Positions 1 to 5,317 of a stretch of DNA of 5,317 bases are shown here, in pieces; position 1 is the stretch's first letter; the number at the start of each line of letters is the position of its first letter. Source of the stretch: Rhodospirillales bacterium (lineage in GTDB: Bacteria > Pseudomonadota > Alphaproteobacteria > UBA9219). The stretch lies in the NCBI GenBank assembly GCA_015654915.1, contig JAATFY010000263.1:1-5317 (forward strand), written 5' to 3'. The translations under genes were made by a program, and so were the position numbers. The notes below the pieces were generated by a model that saw only the letters and a program-made list of their open reading frames with translations, did not search any database and was not told where the DNA came from.

Positions 1-567
1 ACGCCGGATGCCATCGACGCGATGATCGAAGGCGCCGCGTCCGGCCCCGCCATTCATCTGGCCGTGGAGTTGGACCGTTGCTACGGCATGTTTTTCAAGA
101 GCGCGGGAATCTGGAACGCCTATCACGAGTGGTATCGCGCCTGTTACAGCGACGACACCGTCACAGCCACCATGACGCTGAAGCCGATGTTTAACGCCGG
201 CGTATTCGCCATGTCGAAAGATTCACCGGTATGGGATGAATGGCTGCGGATTTACCGCGACGCGTTGCAGAAAATTCCCGCACTGACCAACCAGACGATC
301 ATGACGGACCAGCTGGCGTTGAATATCGCCCTCTATATGCGCGACATGCCGCACGTGATCATGCCCGCCAATTATAACTGGCTGACCTTCTTTGCCGTGC
401 CGATGCTCGACCGCGCGACGGGTCTCTATGTCGAGCCCGCGCCGCCTTATAATCCGATTTCGCAGTTTCATTTAACGCAGAAACCAAAATTGAAAATCGA
501 ACAGATTCAATGCAGCGACGGCACTGTCGTCGAGCGCCCGCTGACTTTCCGCGCACGGAACGGCTAG
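1..567 (+). CDS. GT8-like glycosyltransferase, C-terminal part (5' end outside window)
   Basis: The frame is open from base 1 and ends at TAG 565-567, so the visible 188 residues are the C-terminal part of a longer protein. The first in-window ATG (22) is probably internal. Seen motifs: FNAGVF (visible residues about 65-70), TDQLALN (about 102-108), ANYNW (about 122-126) and FHLTQKP (about 156-162). In nucleotide-sugar transferases of the GT8 type, an 'fNaGv' strand, a 'DQ-aln' helix, a 'yN' loop and a C-terminal 'H...KP' metal/phosphate-binding segment occur in this order, so a GT-A fold sugar transferase acting in the cytoplasm on a nucleotide sugar is likely. The N-terminal DxD motif would lie upstream of the window and cannot be checked. 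Donor and acceptor are unknown. The next gene begins 2 nt after the stop, which suggests an operon. The family assignment is inference from motif order only. Confidence 0.72.
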   Translation, partial: TPDAIDAMIEGAASGPAIHLAVELDRCYGMFFKSAGIWNAYHEWYRACYSDDTVTATMTLKPMFNAGVFAMSKDSPVWDEWLRIYRDALQKIPALTNQTIMTDQLALNIALYMRDMPHVIMPANYNWLTFFAVPMLDRATGLYVEPAPPYNPISQFHLTQKPKLKIEQIQCSDGTVVERPLTFRARNG

Positions 568-569
568 AT

Positions 570-1427
570 ATGCCATCTGATTCCGGCAAAGGCTTTCTCC
601 GCCATTTTCAGGCCTGCAACGCGTGCGATCTGGATAAATTTACGCCGTTTACTATTGGCGATGCGCAACTGGGCTGGATAAAAAAGGAACTCGCCGCCGT
701 CTTGCCGCGCGCGATGGATTTTTTCGTGTCGCGCCCCAACGGCATCGCTCTCGCCCCGCATCTCGATCATTTCTCCACGCGCAGCGAGGCGCTGGCGGTG
801 GCGGCGGCATGGGTTGCCCAGCGCTATGGCGCCAATCTGCGCAACGAGATGTACCCGATCATCCGGCAGTGGGGCGATAAGCCGCTGGCACAAATCGACC
901 GCGCCGCCGTGCCATGGTTCGGTGTCAAGGGCTTTGGCGTTCACGTAAATGGCTTCGTGCGCAAGCCAGATGGCATTCACCTGTGGGTAAGCGAACGCGC
1001 CGCCAATCGTCAGATCGACCCCGGCAAGCTGGATAATCTTATCGGCGGCGGCCAGCCGATTGGGCTGAGCATCGAGGAAAACCTGTGCAAGGAAGCGAAA
1101 GAAGAAGCCGGCATTGCGGCGGCGCTGGCCAAAACGGCGAAACAGGTGCGCCCGATCAGCTACCGGATCGAGCGGCATAACGGCATGCGCGACGATACGC
1201 TGTTTGTCTTCGATCTCGAACTGCCGGAAGGTTATATGCCGCACAATACCGACGGCGAGGTCGCCTCATTTGAACTCATGCCTCTTGAAAAAGTTGCCGC
1301 CCTCGTGCGCGATACTGACAAATTCAAGTTCAACTGTAATCTTGTGATCATCGATTTTCTGGTGCGGCACGGTTTTCTGACGCTGGCGCATGGGGAATAC
1401 GAAAAAATTATATCATTTTTGAAATAG
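570..1427 (+). CDS. DUF4743 / Nudix hydrolase (thiamine-diphosphate-repair type)
   Basis: This 285-residue protein has an N-terminal DUF4743-like region (about residues 10-120) and a C-terminal Nudix domain (about 122-265). The Nudix box runs from about residue 160 to 182 and ends KEAKEEAGI, fitting REUxEExGU with K for R. The first conserved Glu of the canonical box is Leu here. As I recall, the DUF4743 group (yeast YJR142W, plant NUDT20/24) shows the same kind of box, with a GGxPxG start. Yeast and plant members are reported to hydrolyse oxo- and oxythiamine diphosphates to monophosphates, which removes damaged thiamine cofactors. That role is inferred for this protein. The start at 570 lies 2 nt after the upstream stop, with a weak purine-rich GGAACGG before it. 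The in-frame ATG at 510 would overlap the upstream gene by 58 nt and add Arg-rich residues unlike the family. Downstream is a palindromic repeat and the convergent gluQ gene. Confidence 0.9.
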   Translation: MPSDSGKGFLRHFQACNACDLDKFTPFTIGDAQLGWIKKELAAVLPRAMDFFVSRPNGIALAPHLDHFSTRSEALAVAAAWVAQRYGANLRNEMYPIIRQWGDKPLAQIDRAAVPWFGVKGFGVHVNGFVRKPDGIHLWVSERAANRQIDPGKLDNLIGGGQPIGLSIEENLCKEAKEEAGIAAALAKTAKQVRPISYRIERHNGMRDDTLFVFDLELPEGYMPHNTDGEVASFELMPLEKVAALVRDTDKFKFNCNLVIIDFLVRHGFLTLAHGEYEKIISFLK

Positions 1428-1440
1428 CCCCCTCACATTA

Positions 1441-1610
1441 CGTCATTCCGGAAAATTTTCCGTAGCGACAGCGCAGGAAAATTTGTCCGGAACCCAGTCA
1501 GCGGCTCAGTAGGTACTTTGCTTGAAATTGAGTGTTTGCTGCACACCTGACTGGGTCCCAGATAAATTTTCTTTCGCCTGACGGCGAAAAGAAAATTTTC
1601 TGGGATGACG
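1441..1610. repeat. Composite palindromic element between convergent genes
   Basis: Two inverted arms, 1441-1501 and 1547-1610, surround a 45-nt spacer (1502-1546). Reading the right arm in reverse complement gives the same order as the left arm: CGTCAT, a CC(G/A)G AAAATTTTC block, a GC-rich turn, GAAAATTT, then ACCCAGTCAG. Each arm is also a hairpin on its own (1448-1490 and 1557-1604), so the unit is a palindrome of palindromes. No coding potential or transposase is visible. It starts 13 nt after the Nudix stop and ends 7 nt before the gluQ stop, so it fills the whole gap. A second element with the same termini lies at 3360-3476. It resembles the short palindromic intergenic repeats of alphaproteobacteria and the dRS3 type of Neisseria in layout. 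Whether it is related to either by descent is unknown. Confidence 0.85.
1557..1604. terminator. Long hairpin, likely bidirectional terminator for the Nudix and gluQ genes
   Basis: The arms at 1557-1578 and 1583-1604 pair over about 21 bp around a TGAC loop. The stem is closed by CGCC/GGCG at the tip and CCCAG/CTGGG at the base, with one bulged base on each side (T1563 and A1590). It lies between two convergent genes, where such a stem could stop transcription from both sides. There is no clean U-tract directly after the stem on either strand (runs of T lie inside the stem), so intrinsic termination is inference. It is also the right half of the composite repeat. Confidence 0.45.
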
Positions 1611-1617
1611 TTGTTAG

Positions 1618-2469
1618 TCAGAAATCTATCATTTTCCTGATATCCTCCGGTGTTTTTCCGGTAGTACGCAATGAACGTAACGTCACCGATTTATCGCGTT
1701 TGGCGAAGCGGCGACCCTGGCCATCCTTCAGTAACGGATGATGATGATAGTCCGGCGTTTCATAGCCATGCAAAGCCTGCAACAGCCGGTGAATATCGGT
1801 GGCGCGGAATAAATCCTCGCCGCGCGTCACGAGCGTTATGCTCTGCAGATGATCGTCAACCGTCACGCTGAGATGATAGCTGGTCGGCACATCCTTGCGC
1901 ACCAGCACGACATCGCCGAAATCCTGCGGCTTTGCTTCGATCTTGCCCTTGGTGCGATCATGCCAGAACAATGCGCCGGTCATGGCTAAGGCTTTCTCGA
2001 CATCCAGCCGCCAGTTGGCGGTTTTATGCTGCGCCATTAGTTCATCGCGTTGGGCCGAGGATAAATTCCGGCATGTTCCGGCATAAATCACTCCCTCGGT
2101 TTCATGCGGCGCATGGCCCGCAGCAGCGGCCTCGGCTTCCACTTCTTTGCGCGTGCAAAAACAGGGGTATAGAACACCCTTCTCACGTAATTTCGCAGCC
2201 GCGTCCGTGTAATCGGCAAGATGCTGCGATTGCCGCCGTACCGGCTGCTCCCATATCAGGCCGAGCCAGCCTAAATCCTCGATCAAATCATCCGCGAATT
2301 CCGGCTTGCAGCGGACCGGATCGATATCCTCGATCCGCAGCAGGAATTTTCCGCCTTCACGCTTTGCTGCCTCATAAGCGAACAAAGCGGAATAGGCGTG
2401 TCCCAGATGCAGATGCCCCGTGGGGCTTGGCGCGAAGCGTGTAATGATCATAGATTTGATATTAACCAT
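1618..2469 (-). CDS. gluQ: Glutamyl-Q tRNA(Asp) synthetase
   Basis: GluQRS (YadB) activates glutamate with ATP and attaches it to the queuosine base at position 34 of tRNA(Asp) in the cytoplasm. It is a truncated paralogue of GltX. Seen: RFAPSPTG then the HIGH-type motif HLGH (residues 21-24), the glutamate-binding RIEDID (45-50), a zinc site C103-x-C105 ... Y129-xxx-C133, and the KMSKS-type motif KRDKS (257-261). At 283 residues it matches the usual GluQRS length and lacks the anticodon-binding domain of true GltX, which rules out GltX. The start is ambiguous. ATG 2469 is used here; ATG 2451 (six residues later) sits closer to the usual family start, just before RFAPSPTG. Neither has a good Shine-Dalgarno sequence. 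It is not next to dksA, a frequent neighbour in gammaproteobacteria. It is convergent with the Nudix gene and divergent from the small membrane-protein gene. Confidence 0.95.
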   Translation of the reverse strand: MVNIKSMIITRFAPSPTGHLHLGHAYSALFAYEAAKREGGKFLLRIEDIDPVRCKPEFADDLIEDLGWLGLIWEQPVRRQSQHLADYTDAAAKLREKGVLYPCFCTRKEVEAEAAAAGHAPHETEGVIYAGTCRNLSSAQRDELMAQHKTANWRLDVEKALAMTGALFWHDRTKGKIEAKPQDFGDVVLVRKDVPTSYHLSVTVDDHLQSITLVTRGEDLFRATDIHRLLQALHGYETPDYHHHPLLKDGQGRRFAKRDKSVTLRSLRTTGKTPEDIRKMIDF

Positions 2470-2479
2470 ATTTGGTGTT

Positions 2480-2507
2480 TTTTACTTTCATAAACATGCG
2501 CTATTAT
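2480..2507 (+). promoter_or_regulatory. Possible sigma-70-type promoter for the small membrane-protein gene
   Basis: TTTTAC (2480-2485) and TATTAT (2502-2507) are separated by 16 nt and lie in an AT-rich gap between divergent genes. A transcript starting near 2514 would have a leader of about 35 nt before the ATG at 2549. The same -10 box read on the other strand (CATAAT, 2508-2503) could serve gluQ, but no matching -35 box is seen at 16-18 nt. This is pattern matching only. Confidence 0.35.
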
Positions 2508-2534
2508 GCACGGATTGGTACAATAAAAATTCAC

Positions 2535-2541
2535 AAAGGGG
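2535..2541 (+). promoter_or_regulatory. Ribosome binding site of the 66-residue ORF
   Basis: AAAGGGG lies 7 nt before ATG 2549. It is the clearest Shine-Dalgarno match among the starts in the left part of the window, and it decides the start at 2549 over the in-frame ATG at 2420, which would lie inside the gluQ gene on the other strand. Confidence 0.7.
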
Positions 2542-2548
2542 CACGAAG

Positions 2549-2749
2549 ATGCAGTCAGTCGCCAAAGAAGTCGCAACAGGAATAGTTTATGGTGCCGCTT
2601 CAACTGTTGCGCTAACGGCGACCGGGGTTCATCCTGTTGTCGCATTTCTTGCTTCAGCGGCTCTTGTATGCGTTGGTGGAGCGACCCATCGCGGAAATGT
2701 ACGTGAGTTTTACCGGTTTCCGAATGTCTTTGCCCCTATAACGGGTTGA
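2549..2749 (+). CDS. Small hydrophobic protein, two predicted membrane segments, unknown function
   Basis: I do not recognise this 66-residue protein. It begins MQSVAKEVATG, then has two hydrophobic, small-residue-rich stretches (about residues 9-26 and 29-46) separated by a His-Pro turn, and a more polar tail rich in Arg and Phe (THRGNVREFYRF, then FAPITG at the end). This suggests a membrane hairpin with the basic tail in the cytoplasm. The Gly/Ala/Ser spacing in the segments would allow tight helix packing. A good ribosome binding site and a plausible promoter support real expression. Codons end in T more often than in the neighbours (many GTT, CTT, GCT), which may mean recent acquisition or a weakly selected young gene. 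It stands alone: gluQ is divergent and the TPR gene is convergent. A membrane-active toxin or a structural microprotein are both possible; nothing here decides between them. Confidence 0.65.
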   Translation: MQSVAKEVATGIVYGAASTVALTATGVHPVVAFLASAALVCVGGATHRGNVREFYRFPNVFAPITG

Positions 2750-2772
2750 ATCAAAAATCCCATCGTTGATTC
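2748..2772. terminator. Weak stem-loop between convergent genes
   Basis: GAATCAA (2748-2754) and TTGATTC (2766-2772) form a perfect 7-bp inverted repeat with an 11-nt loop, overlapping the stop of the small ORF. It lies between convergent ends (stops at 2749 and 2799), where a bidirectional terminator would be expected. The stem is AT-rich and no U-tract follows on either strand, so the role is doubtful. Confidence 0.25.
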
Positions 2773-2798
2773 TCGATCTTCCAGCTGATCCTGGATAG

Positions 2799-3419
2799 CT
2801 ACTTGACTGTCTTGTCCGCAGCGTCAATCTCCCCCGCTGCATTGAAATCCGCAGCAGCGTTCTTGCTGTTGCCGAGCTTCATCCATGCCTGCCCACGCAG
2901 GCGCAGCGCGTCGGCCATATCGGGCATGATGCCAAGCGCGTGATTGAGGTCACTGATAGCATCCCAGTAACGTTCAGCCGCCGCGCGCTCGGTCGCGCGA
3001 TCGACCCATATTTCAGGATCGTCCGGTTCCAGTTTCAAGGCCGTCGCATATTCATTCTCGGCGTTTTTGTTGTCGTTGGCGCGCATGAAGCCGAGCCCCG
3101 CCCGCGCATGCAGTTCCGCCGCGTGACGCGGATCGTTTTTGTCATGCAAAGCCGCCAATGCGGCGAATTCATGCGCCGACGATGAAAATTCTTCGCGGTT
3201 GAATTGCGCCGCCGCATGGCAGAAACGCGCCGGTTCGCCGCCGCCATGCTTCAGCCATGTCGATGCGTTGGCCTCGGCGATATCGGGCAAATCTTCGGCC
3301 TTTTTTAGGCAAGCTTCCAGTTTCTGGCGCGGCGATGGCCCAGCCGCTACCGCTGTTGCCGTCATTCCGGCCAAATGAGCCATCGCAAAAGCGATGGCGA
3401 ATGCGAGCCGGAATCCCAT
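2799..3419 (-). CDS. Exported tetratricopeptide (TPR) repeat protein
   Basis: From ATG 3419 the product has 206 residues. It begins with a signal peptide: MGFR, a hydrophobic core (about residues 5-18) and a likely cleavage after AVA (about residue 25), so it is probably periplasmic. Three consecutive 34-residue TPR units follow at about 101-134, 135-168 and 169-202. They carry typical A/Y/A positions and the inter-repeat motif 'L.P'. A degenerate helical repeat lies at about 51-96. Cys37 and Cys67 could form a disulfide. TPRs bind proteins; the partner is unknown. It lies 70 nt downstream of lepA in the same direction and is probably co-transcribed. An upstream in-frame ATG at 3503 overlaps the lepA stop by 14 nt and would add 28 residues (RHARAGGHP...) encoded by a palindromic repeat. 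3419 is preferred because it places the signal peptide at the N-terminus, but neither start has a strong ribosome binding site. Confidence 0.85.
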   Translation of the reverse strand: MGFRLAFAIAFAMAHLAGMTATAVAAGPSPRQKLEACLKKAEDLPDIAEANASTWLKHGGGEPARFCHAAAQFNREEFSSSAHEFAALAALHDKNDPRHAAELHARAGLGFMRANDNKNAENEYATALKLEPDDPEIWVDRATERAAAERYWDAISDLNHALGIMPDMADALRLRGQAWMKLGNSKNAAADFNAAGEIDAADKTVK

Positions 3420-3476
3420 TTGTTTTTTCTTTGAAAAAAGAAACCAAATGGGATGCCCGCCTGCGCGGGCATGACG
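3360..3476. repeat. Composite palindromic element between lepA and the TPR gene, entering its coding region
   Basis: The 117-bp element has ends CGTCAT ... ATGACG. It contains three nested palindromes. The first is 3364-3414, with ATTCCGGC/GCCGGAAT ends and an inner perfect 8-bp stem GCCATCGC/GCGATGGC around AAAA. The second is 3415-3452, with CCCATTTG/CAAATGGG arms and a T/A-rich stem. The third is 3453-3472, a perfect ATGCCCGC/GCGGGCAT stem with loop CTGC. The last has the 20-bp ATGCCC-N8-GGGCAT layout that parallels Neisseria dRS3 (ATTCCC-N8-GGGAAT). Ends and design match the element at 1441-1610, while the inner sequence differs. It has no stop codon in the TPR frame, and its left part encodes most of the TPR protein's signal peptide. 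Confidence 0.8.
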
Positions 3477-3489
3477 ATGATTTATAGTA

Positions 3490-5298
3490 TTAGTTCCGGT
3501 CATCCATTTTCAACGCCGCGATAAAGGCCGATTGCGGGATTTCAACCTCGCCGAACTGGCGCATGCGCTTTTTACCGGCTTTTTGCTTGTCCAGCAATTT
3601 GCGTTTGCGGCTGATATCGCCGCCGTAGCATTTCGCCGTCACGTCCTTGCGCATGGCGGAAATGGTTTCGCGGGCGATCACACGGCTGCCGATGCTGGCC
3701 TGAATCGCGATCTTGAACAGCTGCTTGGGAATAAGTTCCTTCAGCCGTTCGCACATCATGCGGCCACGTTTTTCCGCGACGCTGCGATGCACGATCATGC
3801 CGAGCGCATCGACCGGTTCGTCATTCACGAGAATCGACATGTTCACAAGATCGCCCTCGCGGTATTCGTCGACCGCGTAATCGAAGCTGGCATATCCCCT
3901 GCTGATCGATTTCAGGCGATCATAGAAATCGAACACGACTTCATTGAGCGGCAAACGATAAACCAGCATCGCGCGGGTCCCGACATATGTCAGTTCCACC
4001 TGCTCGCCGCGCCGGTCGTTGCACAACGCCAGAATGCCGCCGAGATACTCGTCGGGCGTAAAGACGGTCGCCTTGATCCACGGTTCCTCGATGCGCAGGA
4101 TTCGGACGGGATCAGGCATGTCGGCGGGATTATGCAACTCCTTGACCGTGTTATCGGTCAGATAAATTTTATAGATAACTGACGGCGCCGTGGTGATGAG
4201 GTTAAGGTTGAATTCGCGTTCCAGCCGTTCCTGAATAATTTCCAGATGCAGCAAGCCAAGAAAACCACAACGGAATCCAAAGCCAAGCGCCATGGAACTT
4301 TCGGCTTCGAATTTGAAGCTGGCATCGTTGAGCGCGAGTTTGCCGAGGGATTCGCGCAGATGCTCGAACTCGGCGGCATCGGTCGGAAACAGACCGCAGA
4401 ACACCACCGGCACCGACGGCTTGAAGCCGGGCAACAGCGTAGCGGCCGGATTCCGGTCGTCCGTGAGCGTATCGCCCACTTGCGTATCGCTGATCTGCTT
4501 GATACCGGCGGTGATATAGCCCATCTCGCCGGGCCCAAGCTCGTTCAGCGGAACCTTGTTGGGCGTGAAAAAGCCGACATTATCAACCTCACGCACCGCG
4601 CCCGTCACCATGAAACGGATTTTTTGGCCCTTGCGGATCGTGCCATCGACGACACGCACTAGAATAACGACGCCCAGATAAGTGTCATACCAGCTATCCA
4701 CCAGCAAAGCTTTTAACGGTGCGTCGGGATTGCCCTTCGGCGGCGGCAGGCGCGTAACGATGGCTTCCAGAACATCCTGAATGCCGAGGCCGGTTTTTGC
4801 CGAAATCAGCACGGCGTCCGAGGCATCGATGCCGATGACATCCTCGATCTGCTGCCGGACGCGTTCAGGTTCCGCCGCAGGCAAATCGATCTTGTTCAGG
4901 ACCGGCACGATTGCATGATTGTTGTCGATGGCCTGATAGACGTTGGCCAGCGTCTGCGCCTCGACGCCCTGCGACGCGTCGACGACGAGGATCGAGCCTT
5001 CGCAGGCCGCGAGGCTGCGGCTGACTTCATAGGCGAAATCCACATGGCCGGGCGTATCCATCAGGTTAAGCTGATAGGTCTCGCCGTCCTTGGCTTTATA
5101 CATCAGGCGCACGGTCTGCGCCTTGATGGTAATGCCGCGTTCGCGCTCGATATCCATGCTGTCGAGCATTTGCTCGCGCATATCGCGCTCCTCGATGGCG
5201 CCGCAGCTTTGGATCAGCCGGTCGGCCAAAGTCGATTTGCCGTGGTCGATATGCGCGATAATCGCGAAATTGCGGATATGGGACTGCGGGGTCGTCAT
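3490..5298 (-). CDS. lepA: Elongation factor 4 (LepA), ribosome-associated GTPase
   Basis: LepA/EF4 is a translational GTPase that binds the ribosome and is linked to back-translocation, subunit biogenesis and initiation. All G motifs are intact: G1 AHIDHGKST (residues 15-23), G2 RERGIT (52-57), G3 DTPGH (81-85, with catalytic His85), G4 NKID (135-138) and G5 SAK (166-168). Domain II (about 195-285), domain III (about 295-375), the EF-G-like domain V (about 400-485) and the LepA-specific C-terminal domain follow. The last of these includes YGGDISRKRKLL and KAGKKRMRQFG near residues 555-585. At 602 residues it is full length (E. coli about 599). The start at 5298 has a good AGGA 5 nt upstream. 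The gene ends with TAA 3492-3490 and is followed by the TPR gene in the same direction. Many bacteria have lepA upstream of the signal peptidase gene lepB; here the next gene is instead a TPR protein. Confidence 0.98.
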   Translation of the reverse strand: MTTPQSHIRNFAIIAHIDHGKSTLADRLIQSCGAIEERDMREQMLDSMDIERERGITIKAQTVRLMYKAKDGETYQLNLMDTPGHVDFAYEVSRSLAACEGSILVVDASQGVEAQTLANVYQAIDNNHAIVPVLNKIDLPAAEPERVRQQIEDVIGIDASDAVLISAKTGLGIQDVLEAIVTRLPPPKGNPDAPLKALLVDSWYDTYLGVVILVRVVDGTIRKGQKIRFMVTGAVREVDNVGFFTPNKVPLNELGPGEMGYITAGIKQISDTQVGDTLTDDRNPAATLLPGFKPSVPVVFCGLFPTDAAEFEHLRESLGKLALNDASFKFEAESSMALGFGFRCGFLGLLHLEIIQERLEREFNLNLITTAPSVIYKIYLTDNTVKELHNPADMPDPVRILRIEEPWIKATVFTPDEYLGGILALCNDRRGEQVELTYVGTRAMLVYRLPLNEVVFDFYDRLKSISRGYASFDYAVDEYREGDLVNMSILVNDEPVDALGMIVHRSVAEKRGRMMCERLKELIPKQLFKIAIQASIGSRVIARETISAMRKDVTAKCYGGDISRKRKLLDKQKAGKKRMRQFGEVEIPQSAFIAALKMDDRN

Positions 5299-5303
5299 CT
5301 TTT

Positions 5304-5308
5304 TCCTG
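5304..5308 (-). promoter_or_regulatory. Ribosome binding site of lepA
   Basis: On the minus strand CAGGA lies 5 nt before the lepA ATG and is followed by an A-rich spacer. It fixes the start at 5298. The promoter lies beyond the window edge. Confidence 0.7.
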
Positions 5309-5317
5309 TGAAGGCGC

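Noticed and set aside
510..569. Upstream ATG extending the Nudix protein by 20 residues
   Set aside because: It overlaps the glycosyltransferase by 58 nt, and the added residues are an Arg-rich out-of-frame reading of that gene. ATG 570 fits the gene junction.
564..1244. 226-codon minus-strand open frame opposite the Nudix gene
   Set aside because: It lies wholly antisense to a gene with a clear Nudix motif. The translation is rich in Arg, His and Ala with no recognisable domain, as expected of a shadow frame in GC-rich coding DNA.
1441..1610. CRISPR array or insertion sequence
   Set aside because: There is no series of regularly spaced direct repeats, no cas gene and no transposase frame; the structure is inverted, not direct.
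1932..2444. 170-codon plus-strand open frame opposite gluQ
   Set aside because: It is antisense to the zinc-site and Rossmann regions of GluQRS. The product is Arg/Pro/His rich with no domain.
2420..2548. Upstream ATG extending the small membrane protein to 109 residues
   Set aside because: It begins inside the gluQ coding region on the other strand, and the strong ribosome binding site precedes ATG 2549.
3453..3472. GC-rich hairpin after lepA as a simple rho-independent terminator
   Set aside because: The stem is good, but on the minus strand it is followed by CCCATTTGG rather than a U-tract. It fits better as part of the palindromic element, and the TPR gene continues downstream.
3532..4182. 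216-codon plus-strand open frame opposite lepA
   Set aside because: It is antisense to highly conserved lepA sequence, and its product is a shadow translation with no family likeness or ribosome binding site.

Overview
The window reads as ordinary chromosome of an alphaproteobacterium. The evidence is a GC-moderate base composition (judged by eye), a GluQRS and a LepA of proteobacterial type, an exported TPR protein of a style common in Rhodospirillales-like genomes, and palindromic intergenic repeats of the 'cgtcatgcccgc...gcgggcat' kind. The exact order cannot be fixed from this sequence. Micavibrio-like or other deep alphaproteobacterial lineages are a guess. There is no phage, transposase, CRISPR or RNA gene.

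Layout from left to right. (1) A plus-strand pair: the 3' part of a GT8-like glycosyltransferase gene (1-567), then 2 nt later a DUF4743/Nudix hydrolase gene (570-1427). They are close enough to be co-transcribed. (2) A composite inverted repeat (1441-1610) fills the gap between the Nudix gene and the convergent gluQ gene. (3) gluQ (1618-2469, minus) encodes glutamyl-Q tRNA(Asp) synthetase. (4) A 79-bp divergent promoter region leads to a small plus-strand gene for an unrecognised 66-residue membrane protein (2549-2749). (5) On the minus strand, lepA (EF4, 3490-5298, complete with its ribosome binding site) is followed by a gene for an exported TPR protein (2799-3419, possibly from 3503).

Two genes serve translation: LepA acts on the ribosome and GluQRS modifies queuosine in tRNA(Asp). 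The Nudix enzyme is probably a metabolite-repair enzyme. No single pathway links the genes.

The most interesting structure is the pair of composite palindromic elements at 1441-1610 and 3360-3476. They share termini (CGTCATTCCGG ... ATGACG) and a design of two outer hairpins joined by a central inverted repeat, but differ in internal sequence. The second lies between lepA and the TPR gene, stays open through the TPR reading frame, and encodes almost the whole predicted signal peptide of the TPR protein. This looks like a repeat recruited into a protein-coding N-terminus, comparable in principle to Rickettsia palindromic elements.
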